DNA of 64,000 nt from Bacillota bacterium. Its GTDB lineage: Bacteria > Bacteroidota > Bacteroidia > Bacteroidales > Bacteroidaceae. The DNA lies in the NCBI GenBank assembly GCA_023664625.1, contig JAMPFD010000002.1:1-64000 (forward strand). The letters are read 5' to 3'. Position 1 is the first letter of the stretch. Each line of letters opens with the position of its first letter. The notes under the pieces are model-generated. The model saw only the letters and a list, made by a program, of their open reading frames with translations. It did no database searches and was not told the origin of the DNA. The translations under genes were made by a program, and so were the position numbers. This document shows, piece by piece, positions 26,401 through 33,061 of this stretch.

Positions 26401-26856
26401 GGGCTTGAAGCCTTTCATGCCCTGATATACGTCTATCGGTATCTCGTAAGTCTTTGCTCCCGCAGGCGATGTGCCGGAATTTATAGGTATCTCTCCCACC
26501 TCTTTCGACATGTCCAGATCTATTGAGCTTGGGACATGAGAGGCAACCATTGCTGATGGAGCGTCCTGTGGCAGCGTCTCCGTGCCTTTTGCAAAAGATG
26601 CGCTGTCGGCCTTATGTATTGTCACAGGAGAATACAATATGGAGCGGATGGAATCCTCATGATGCCTGTAGTCTTCTTCCGTCCACTTCGCAAATCTGTC
26701 GTCATTGTCGGGAAAAGCCCTGACATCGGTACGGGCAGCGGCCGGACTGATGCCGGCGCAATGAGCGTCAAGTGTTCCCAGAAGCAGGCAAATTGTCAGC
26801 AGTACTCCTGTGACAATATCCGGCTTATGTTTTCCAAAGGACATTCCGGACATCAT
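23317..26856 (-). CDS. Rhs/YD-repeat toxin carrier, N-terminal SpvB-VCBS-YD part (frame piece 1 of 5)
   Basis: Large secreted shell protein that would encapsulate the toxin tip. Start at ATG 26856 overlaps the stop of the preceding gene (ATGA); ATG 26874 is an alternative. A signal-like hydrophobic segment follows (DIVTGVLLTICLLLGTLDAH). The SpvB-like region is at about residues 125-200 (ISGTSPAGAKTYEIPI-type sequence, ending in MGTDWSVSGLSMISRCGKTV). Four FG-GAP/VCBS calcium-loop repeats follow: GDFNGDGKMEVM, DYDGDGKSDLCQ, EFNGDAMMDILL, DINSDGVTDMI. YD repeats begin near residue 1090. The frame ends early (LLYTMR) where the sequence shifts into piece 2. Joined, the five pieces would give a protein of about 2,060 residues, normal for Bacteroidetes Rhs toxins. 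Confidence 0.85.
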   Translation of the reverse strand: MMSGMSFGKHKPDIVTGVLLTICLLLGTLDAHCAGISPAAARTDVRAFPDNDDRFAKWTEEDYRHHEDSIRSILYSPVTIHKADSASFAKGTETLPQDAPSAMVASHVPSSIDLDMSKEVGEIPINSGTSPAGAKTYEIPIDVYQGMKGFKPRLSFAYDSRQGSSVMGTDWSVSGLSMISRCGKTVYYDGIAQGIVMDNSDNFVLDGVRLIRKGAGNDHILYESEQGNIKAKGYFSGNTIRYFDVFYPDGNRGVFGYADNARNQLYYPLVSLTDLNGNTIAYSYSFSDNHYTISSISYNGASVEFQYKTSRQDPILHFAGGLKVYDSKLLQSVICRLGSTELGTYTLQYSEQNGRTFLTGVDYTASGKSYNPLLFYYGKGEIAPDYTARTTKLTEWYEAEKPSMIKVVKGKFDYGSGADGLIALPNLNPYWKHYRHSTMFRHSQNRFDNMYTGNEKIFLYAGLDGDWAFPMPDLYTEYGFVDIICADLEGEQEEDVIKINNYVENDNDKVVFNVYRSDMFTGLRRRYTRTYSFPTVYTDADGGKSIQPKFYYAGDFNGDGKMEVMAVSVHQPFGDTGKPSMCYIFDLDNDKIIYQGHVLPYNVDFVGVQQSDAQAAVNNSDKLFVMDYDGDGKSDLCQINEDGVTLYTFSASGNTLVPQKAATYTGLKKSGYANCEVLLGEFNGDAMMDILLSPAKSKYWWTVYNSKGDGQFESSEFSGTKNDTGETTGFLIQDINSDGVTDMIKYHGTGFSTYLAKDNRVGSYTLHYPCRTSNSVFIPTYVNSRNSFTQLVSMEKGIVTRYSFSRNDNKESMVTGMVNSLGVIEKNSYALINAGQTDNEDATPYILYTKGYGATFPYVNIMEPLPVLSSSELYMNGEQADKSYFTYNNAVIHRQGLGFRGFEQVTSYDKRGQSTVRTYEPYRFCLLKSEVSPVSENSYTYSVSVQPDRIAKVRLTERVTKDLLKKTSATASYKYDSYGYPTEEDIAYSDNTRKKTVNTYTEETYVGHGYYLGFLTEQTVTLSYNGSSYSECMLIPMDNARLPQIKVYYKDGNQVKLCHYEYDNHGNLLKEKVMPYNDRGGLTTLYEYDSYGRIARVTNPMGLTNEYGYDSSGRLASLKDHRNNITTYEYDSFGRERRVSYPDGTTATTDFAWNRSATNGLYSITNFKTGRQRLLYTMR

Positions 26857-27257
26857 TTCTTTACAACTTTCCATGTGCTTTCCTTACCATTTAATAAGAG
26901 GTAGAGCACGTAAACGCCATCCTGAAAAGAACTTATGTCCAGTTCTACAGAAGTAGAGGTCATGCCTGTTGAAAGAAGACGTTGCCCTGACATATCAAAT
27001 ATACTCAAAATACAATTGTCAGAAGAATCATATCCACGGACTTCTACTTTCAATATACCGCATGCCATATTCGGATAAATACTAATATTCTTTTCTGAAA
27101 GAACTTCAGAATAATATACTGTATCTTGCAGTTCGGGCAATGGTCTTGTCAATCTTGGCGGCTCTCGTTTAATACGGTTTCCCGCATTGTCATAACTAAA
27201 AATCAAGCTTTGAGAGAAAGAAGCACCGGGGAATATTACAAAAAAACAGGATGCCAA
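26853..27257 (-). CDS. Small T9SS sorting-domain protein with a YD remnant, upstream partner of the Rhs toxin
   Basis: After a signal-like start, the mature part begins with one YD-repeat piece (LIFSYDNAGNRIKRE) and ends with a type 9 secretion C-terminal sorting domain: ISIYPNMACGILKVEV, ILSIFDMSGQRLLSTGM and DISSFQDGVYVLYLLLNGK, closing in KVVKK. The two-part layout suggests a protein that carries the secretion signal for the Rhs partner, which has no such domain; that is inference. The TTG at 27257 gives a weak signal peptide. An ATG at 27271 reads MKILF and would join SCFFVIFPGASFSQ if the T-run (AAAA at 27256-27259 on the plus strand) had one more base, so the start may be frameshifted. 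Confidence 0.75.
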   Translation of the reverse strand: MASCFFVIFPGASFSQSLIFSYDNAGNRIKREPPRLTRPLPELQDTVYYSEVLSEKNISIYPNMACGILKVEVRGYDSSDNCILSIFDMSGQRLLSTGMTSTSVELDISSFQDGVYVLYLLLNGKESTWKVVKK

Positions 27258-27353
27258 AACAATATTTTCATATAAGGGTTAAAGGTTATTAAGATGTTTA
27301 GATTTAGCGATGTTATACGTATAAAGGTACCTTTGTCACATTTTCCACAGGTG

Positions 27354-27385
27354 TAAAGGTACGAAAAACATATGAATCATGCAAG
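27354..27385 (-). promoter_or_regulatory. Promoter of the T9SS/Rhs operon
   Basis: Minus strand: CTTG (27382-27385), 20-nt spacer, TACCTTTA (27354-27361). Transcription would start near 27346, about 75 nt before the ATG at 27271. A 12-bp palindrome AAAGGTACCTTT (27323-27334) lies just downstream and could be an operator. Confidence 0.55.
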
Positions 27386-28104
27386 AATATATATGACGTT
27401 TTTTCCTTTGTATCAAGAATATTTTTGCCCGAACAACTCAAAGGCCATGTGGCAATAGAGAAATGGCGGGGTGTACATGTGAAAAGTATGCCGGAATATA
27501 AGCATCAACGTATGTCAACCGCATCTGCGGTTTTACAAGAGCAGACAAAAAGAGTATCAACATACAGGCTGTCTACTTATGTCAAAGGCCGATATACAGC
27601 GTGTACTTTACGGAAACGTCCATACCGAGCACCCGCTTCCATATTCCGCACAGTAAAGTCCGCAGTACTCCCTAATGTACCCACATATTATTTTGTTTCT
27701 GATGACAGTTATCGTACCTTTGCACTGCAAAACTGAACTTGCAATTCCTGAAACGTACAGCGCTCTTTGACATTATTACATTGTAAGCCATTCAATGCCT
27801 TCACTGATTATGTATTAGTATTGAGGAATACAAACAAGTATGGATGATGAATAAATATCAGCGCATGCCGGCCGAGTCTGCGGTTGGCATATACATCAGG
27901 AACCGGATATTCAGAAATCACCACCGCTAATTTTCCTGCCAAGTTGGAAATAGTTCTTATCAAAGCTACTTAATCAGTGGGGCAAGAGAGCACCTTTCAT
28001 AAAGCCATCATTCTATTTCTTTTTCACCGCAAGCCTTGCAAACATAATATTTTCCTGACAATATTTAAATATCTTTGCAATCGTATTCCAAAACGAGCAG
28101 ACAA
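27386..28104. other. Gene-poor region with an rRNA-operon-like promoter and leader
   Basis: No coding region is convincing here; an open frame at 27425-27736 has no recognisable family or compositional support. Present are the strong plus-strand promoter at 27692, a boxA-like string GCTCTTTGAC (27762-27771), a 10-bp G-U-containing hairpin (27865-27890), and the -7 box TATCTTTG (28070-28077) just ahead of the ftsZ fragment. Confidence 0.5.
27692..27722 (+). promoter_or_regulatory. Strong consensus promoter, rRNA-like
   Basis: TTTG (27692-27695), 19-nt spacer, TACCTTTG (27715-27722): an exact match to the Bacteroidetes housekeeping consensus. About 40 nt downstream lies GCTCTTTGACATTATTACAT, which resembles the boxA-containing leader of Bacteroidetes rRNA operons, but no rRNA gene follows. 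Confidence 0.75.
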
Positions 28105-28619
28105 ATGATTGAAGAGAAAGGAAACAGCAATTTTATTGACTTCGGACTTACAGAGGATAATTCCAAAGGAATAATTAAAGTAATAGGTGGCGGCGACGGT
28201 TGTAACGCTGTCAACAATATGTACGACGAGGGAATAACAAAAGTCACTTTTGCGGCCTGCAACACAGACAGCAAACAACTTTTGCATGTCAGTGTACCGG
28301 TGTCGTCCCGCTTGTCGCAAAGACAGCTAAGGAAATGGGTATCCTCACGGTCGGTGTGGTAATAATTCCATTCTATTTTGATAAAAACCGCAAAATCAAG
28401 AATGCCTTGCCTGGTGTCATGGAGATGGAAAAGAATATTGGCACATTTCTTATTGTAAATAACGAGAGGCTTTGTGACGTCTATCCCGACTCCGAGATCT
28501 GTGTGAAGAAGGCGTTTAAGCGTGCCGGCAACGCCATATATAAGGGTTCTCAAGGATTTGGTATGAGAGCCCACGTAAACTTATGGAGCTTAAGAATACA
28601 TAAACGTGACAACATATAA
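28105..28619 (+). pseudogene. ftsZ: Internally deleted, diverged ftsZ copy
   Basis: The first part (ATG 28105) matches the FtsZ N-terminus: IIKVIGGGDGCNAVNNMYDE, then VTFAACNTDSKQL, where intact Bacteroidetes FtsZ has IIKVIGVGGGGGNAVNHM. It then jumps, near 28298-28302 and with a change of frame, to VVPLVAKTAKEMGILTVGVV and INNERL-like (IVNNERLCDVYPDS). The missing 40-60 residues include the tubulin signature GGGTGTG that binds GTP, and nothing after about residue 210 of FtsZ is present. The second frame closes at 28619. A -7 box TATCTTTG lies 28 nt before the ATG and a strong hairpin follows, so the fragment may still be transcribed. It is outside any dcw cluster. A real ftsZ must exist elsewhere. 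Confidence 0.75.
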
Positions 28620-28628
28620 ATAAAACGC

Positions 28629-28668
28629 ATAAGAGTCCGATGTTTTTTCTATTCCATCGGACTCTTAT
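28629..28668. terminator. Bidirectional terminator hairpin
   Basis: 14-bp perfect inverted repeat ATAAGAGTCCGATG (28629-28642) and its complement (28655-28668) with a T-rich 12-nt loop, followed by TTTTCATTTG on the plus strand. It separates the ftsZ fragment from the leftward glycosidase operon that ends at 28710. Confidence 0.85.
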
Positions 28669-28709
28669 TTTCATTTGTATTGCAATGCCGTCAGGCAGGT
28701 TTCTGAATT

Positions 28710-31577
28710 TCATTCAAAACGGATGATGACAGAACCGGTATATTGTGACTGGTCTGCCCAGAAAGCCTGTGCCGAAGGGCCGTTAAGGTCTGTGGTGTTT
28801 ACCTTGTTACGAACTGAAGGAATAACTTTCAGCAAGGCAATCCCTGTCTCAGGGAGTGTATAGAGAATATGGTCACGTCCGTCACGTGGTGTATAAACTC
28901 CGATATAGTCCACTGCACCGGGACGGGCCTCTGGCTTTGCCTTTGCCGCAGGAGCGAACCCTCCGACAGGCTCAAGAGTTATATTACCATCAGCAGTATG
29001 GAGTGTCATCCATGAACAATTTGCGAAATATCCCTTGAACTCAGGATATTCAAATGTCTCTCCAGGAACAGGGTCGTTATATTCGTTTTTCCAATATCCG
29101 TACTGCGGACCGTGGAGACGGTTCTGCCAGACACGGTAAGGACCGTCGCCTACCCATTCCTTTGAAAGAACCTTGCTCTCCGGATATGCGAATGAGATGC
29201 CCATTTCGTCAACAACGCCACCAAAGGTATAGGCATAGTCAAGCTTGACTGAGCCGTCGGCAAGGAAAGTCCATTCGGCAGTTTCCAATGAACCGTGCTT
29301 GTATGATGCCTTTACATGGCCTTTCTCCGTATCAACGGTAAAGCCTGTGAAAGCTCCCTGATCCATATATGTGGTATACTGGGTCTTCTTCTTTTCTGCC
29401 TCCTTGTCGTCATGATTATAGAATCCGTCCTGTGAGCGGTCGGAACGCTTTGCGCAGATGAACGACGGACCTGCTATACCGAAATTTCCAGCCTTGACAA
29501 GTGAACCGTTCTTCTTTGAGAACACATATTCCTTACCTGCTGCTGTGACGGTAAGGCTGTAGTCATTCTCTGCAACAGAGATTGATGCCGCCTTGCTTTC
29601 AGCATAGGCTGCCGGAGTCTTGGCTGTGCTTGACTTCATTGACCATGTATAGAGTTCCTTGCCATAATTATCAATGACAGTGACCTCGAGTACATCAACA
29701 TTGTCACGACGCGGAAGAGGGAGAATTCCCTGTGCGTGAGGCGCGATGTCCGGCCCTGCGAGCGTACCGCTTGCCACCACCTCTGGCTTTTTACTCTTAT
29801 CGCCAGGTTGCGGCATGTTCTTATAGGCATACTTAAACTTACAGTCCTTCAGGTTAAGGAAGTCATACTGATTGTCAAGGTTAAGAACGGCATTGTCGAA
29901 AGCTGTCTCAAGGTTGGTGATCTGTACCGGACACCATATTTCCTTGATTGTATAGTAAGAGCCTTCTTTCTCGAAATGAGGACCGAGGATACCGTCTGCA
30001 CCGTAGTTGCCGACATTATCAATCATGCCGTCCATGTCTACACGCTTCACCCCCTGGTCAGCAAAGTCCCACAGATAGCCACCGGCGCAACGCGGAGCCT
30101 TGCGCATCATCACCCAATAGTCATACAGTCCGGCACCATGGCCGCCGTCATAGAGACCATGAAGGAACTCCGTAGGCATGACGATCTCCGGTTCGCGGAG
30201 CAATGCCTGCGTCTCTCCCCATGAGCGATAGTGCTTTGTCTCCAGTCCGTGTTCGTTTGCCCAAGGATAGACAACAGTACGTTTCTGCAAGTCAAACTGA
30301 TGGAAAACCGGGTCAAGTTCCATATTGAAACCACCCTCATTGCCGTTGCTCCAGAAGATTACGGAAGGATGATTATGGTCACGCTTAACCATAGCCTCAA
30401 CAAGTTTGGAACCGTTTATGGTGTTATGGTACCAATGCCAGCCGGGCTGTTCATCCATGACATAAAGGCCGATGGAGTCGCAAGCGTCATAGAACTCCGG
30501 ATCGGCTGGAGCATGTGAGAGACGCACGGCATTCATGTTCATGGACTTTATCAGCTCTACATCCTCAATATTCTTTGCCTTAGAGAGAGTTCTGCCACTC
30601 TCAGGACGGAAAGAATTTCGGTTTACACCCTTCATCATGACTTTCTGACCGTTAATATACACACCGTCATGTTCACGTACCTCCACCGTGCGGAAACCGA
30701 ATTTCTGCTTTTCCTTGTGAAGGAAGGCGTTACCCTGAGACAGTGTGAAGACAGCCTCATAACGGTTTGGGGTTTCTGCTGACCATGGTTTAATGTCATT
30801 CACATTAAAATCAAACTCAGCAAAGTCCGATGAGCGCGTCGTCTCGGAGGCTGTGGCGACAATCTTGCCGGTCTTCAGTTCCCTTATTTCCACACTTACC
30901 ATTGTGTTTTCCAAAGCATGATTAAGATATGCCTTGCAATGGAAACGTCCGTCATGGCGTGCGTCTATCGCCACACGCTCAATATTATGAGCAGGCTTGG
31001 CAACGAGGTAAACCGGGCGGATGATACCGCCGAAGTTCCAGTAATCAGCACGGCGTTCAGCCATATTGACGGCATCCTCCTCCGATTCCTTGTTGACAGT
31101 GACCTCTATACGGTTCTTTTTCTTTCCGAAGAACACACGATCGGAGACATCATAGTAGAAAGGAGAAAAACCTCCCTTATGCTTGGAACCGGCTTTTCTG
31201 CCGTTTATCTCACAGTAAGTATCCGTCATTGATGCCTCAAAGCAAAGAAGTATCTGCTTCCCCTCCCAGCTTGCAGGCAACTGAAACTCATACTTGTACT
31301 TACCTGTTTCTGTGGCAATGCCCGCAGGATGCGGCTTGCCATAAAACTTCATACCATACTGATAGGTTCCGAAGCCCTGCAGTTCCCAGCAGGAAGGCAC
31401 ACCAATCTTTGTCCATTTTCCGCTGTTTCTGCCGTCCGTACACATGAAATCCCATTGCTTCATGTCGTCACATCCGTGACCGGAGATATAGATTCGCTGT
31501 GTCTCTATGTTCTGTGCGGAACATGGAGCGAGGCAACAGGCAGAGAATAAAAATAACAGTGATGTCAGTCGTCTCAT
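28710..31577 (-). CDS. GH2 family glycoside hydrolase, LacZ-like (beta-galactosidase type)
   Basis: A 955-residue secreted enzyme with signal peptide (LLFLFSACCLAPCSAQ). GH2 order: jelly-roll (VPSCWELQGFGTYQYGMKFY), immunoglobulin-like domain, then the TIM barrel with acid/base Glu in FWSNGNEGG and nucleophile Glu in PTEFLHGLYDGG; a LacZ-type C-terminal beta domain ends the protein. The WHWYH/HNHPSV segment is typical of the barrel. The residue cleaved cannot be fixed from sequence; beta-galactosidase is the default, and an arabinopyranosidase or glucuronidase is possible in a pectin locus. Last gene of the leftward four-gene glycosidase operon, 70 nt after the esterase gene. Confidence 0.88.
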   Translation of the reverse strand: MRRLTSLLFLFSACCLAPCSAQNIETQRIYISGHGCDDMKQWDFMCTDGRNSGKWTKIGVPSCWELQGFGTYQYGMKFYGKPHPAGIATETGKYKYEFQLPASWEGKQILLCFEASMTDTYCEINGRKAGSKHKGGFSPFYYDVSDRVFFGKKKNRIEVTVNKESEEDAVNMAERRADYWNFGGIIRPVYLVAKPAHNIERVAIDARHDGRFHCKAYLNHALENTMVSVEIRELKTGKIVATASETTRSSDFAEFDFNVNDIKPWSAETPNRYEAVFTLSQGNAFLHKEKQKFGFRTVEVREHDGVYINGQKVMMKGVNRNSFRPESGRTLSKAKNIEDVELIKSMNMNAVRLSHAPADPEFYDACDSIGLYVMDEQPGWHWYHNTINGSKLVEAMVKRDHNHPSVIFWSNGNEGGFNMELDPVFHQFDLQKRTVVYPWANEHGLETKHYRSWGETQALLREPEIVMPTEFLHGLYDGGHGAGLYDYWVMMRKAPRCAGGYLWDFADQGVKRVDMDGMIDNVGNYGADGILGPHFEKEGSYYTIKEIWCPVQITNLETAFDNAVLNLDNQYDFLNLKDCKFKYAYKNMPQPGDKSKKPEVVASGTLAGPDIAPHAQGILPLPRRDNVDVLEVTVIDNYGKELYTWSMKSSTAKTPAAYAESKAASISVAENDYSLTVTAAGKEYVFSKKNGSLVKAGNFGIAGPSFICAKRSDRSQDGFYNHDDKEAEKKKTQYTTYMDQGAFTGFTVDTEKGHVKASYKHGSLETAEWTFLADGSVKLDYAYTFGGVVDEMGISFAYPESKVLSKEWVGDGPYRVWQNRLHGPQYGYWKNEYNDPVPGETFEYPEFKGYFANCSWMTLHTADGNITLEPVGGFAPAAKAKPEARPGAVDYIGVYTPRDGRDHILYTLPETGIALLKVIPSVRNKVNTTDLNGPSAQAFWADQSQYTGSVIIRFE

Positions 31578-31647
31578 ATTTTTTCTTAAGGTTTTTTGAG
31601 TTATCTGTTGTTGGTTTGAGATTATAGTGATGGGTATTTTGACTAAA

Positions 31648-32937
31648 TTATCGTTTAAGATTTGTCATCATCATTTCCTTAGGCTCTATCGTAACCCGCG
31701 ACTCGTCCAATTTTGAGCGGTCAAGATTGAACACATCAATAAAGAAATCATAGTTTGCCGTGCGTTTGTTCGGACCGAAATCATGACGTTCTTTCGGCAA
31801 ATGGACATTGCGCACAGCATCTTTCTTACCGTAGAAGCCCCAAATACGCTGCAGGTAAGGGTACTCCAGTTCCGGTACAGAAGCAGTCCAATCACCACCA
31901 TCGCTGACGACCAATACAGGATTTGGTGCGAACATGGCAAGGATTTCCGGATTACACGTACCTCCGGCGGACAGCTGTATCGGCTTTCCGCTTTCACATG
32001 GACAGCCGCCGTCAAAATGAGAAGCGAGGTTCACTGTCGGTGCTGCTGCCGTAAAACGGCTGTCAAGAGCAGTCAGGAGCACAGTATGCGTACCGCCGCC
32101 TGAGCCACCGTTTGCACCGATGCGTGTCATGTCAATCTGCTTCCCGCGGTTCTCTATCATCCAGTTGAGCAGCACAAGACCGTTCAGTGCCTGTATGACG
32201 TGAGCGCGGTCAACATTATGCTTAGGATATTCTTCCTCCGACTCACCCCATGCGTAGAGGTCAAAGTCGACACAGATGGCACCCATGCGGGCAAGAGTTC
32301 CCAGACGCTGTTGCTGATCCTTACGGTAACGGCCGTCATAGAAATGACCTCCAGGACAAATAATCAGCGCGTGCTTGCCCTTTGACGCCGGTGTATATAT
32401 GCTTCCGAAGACATGCTCGCCGGGCAGTGTCTCTATACATATATTTTGTACGGTATAGCCGTCATACTTGCGGACCTTTGAGAGAACAGCCTTCCTGCCT
32501 TTCACGCAAGAGTCAAGATACTCGTCTATCTGCAGGCGCTGACGCAATTCGCGGCGCAAAGTGTCACGGCGTGCCTCCCACTCTGTCTTGTTTTCATACA
32601 GTGACGAGAGCCATGTAAGCATTTTCTGTCCGTCCTCCGTATGGCGGCGCATATACTCGTAGGGCTTTATCTTATAACTGTTGCCGGACTGCTTCCACCA
32701 GTTAAAGTCAAAATACTTACATATATTGTCAAGAGTCTCCTCGATTGAATATGGACGGATACGGAAATCGGCATGCGGAAGCCGTTTGCCAACCGTATCG
32801 ACATTATATTTGAAGCGGACATTGAAACGCTGTTCTACATCTCTCATCACATCACTCAGCGCACGGTCCGTCTGTGCCACGCAAGCTAATACCGACGATG
32901 CGAAAAGGAATAATGCGGAAATTATTTTTTTACTCAT
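31648..32937 (-). CDS. STN domain-alpha/beta-hydrolase, probable pectin esterase
   Basis: Signal peptide, then an N-terminal domain (about residues 22-95; LSDVMRDVEQRFNVRFKYNV, then SIEETLDNICKYFDFNW) that looks like the STN/secretin short domain found at the front of TonB-linked receptors. The C-terminal alpha/beta-hydrolase has a nucleophile elbow GANGGSGGGTHT, an acidic segment VSDGGDWT and a late His in ERHDFGPN, giving a Ser-Asp-His triad. Length and position beside GH142/143 and GH78 recall the B. thetaiotaomicron RG-II methylesterase BT1017; that link is from memory. Acetyl ester cleavage is the alternative. Confidence 0.65.
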   Translation of the reverse strand: MSKKIISALFLFASSVLACVAQTDRALSDVMRDVEQRFNVRFKYNVDTVGKRLPHADFRIRPYSIEETLDNICKYFDFNWWKQSGNSYKIKPYEYMRRHTEDGQKMLTWLSSLYENKTEWEARRDTLRRELRQRLQIDEYLDSCVKGRKAVLSKVRKYDGYTVQNICIETLPGEHVFGSIYTPASKGKHALIICPGGHFYDGRYRKDQQQRLGTLARMGAICVDFDLYAWGESEEEYPKHNVDRAHVIQALNGLVLLNWMIENRGKQIDMTRIGANGGSGGGTHTVLLTALDSRFTAAAPTVNLASHFDGGCPCESGKPIQLSAGGTCNPEILAMFAPNPVLVVSDGGDWTASVPELEYPYLQRIWGFYGKKDAVRNVHLPKERHDFGPNKRTANYDFFIDVFNLDRSKLDESRVTIEPKEMMMTNLKR

Positions 32938-33061
32938 ATCTAACTAAAATTAATTATGTTGCCTATTGCATACGTATATTGCAGAAAACATCCGCATGTT
33001 TATGTATTATGCCAAAGAAAGAAGTTTCCGGCAAGACATAGGCTCCAATATTTTGGGTAAA

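Noticed and set aside
27425..27736. 103-codon plus-strand open frame after the T9SS promoter
   Set aside because: No family resemblance, basic random-like composition, and it runs through the strong promoter at 27692.
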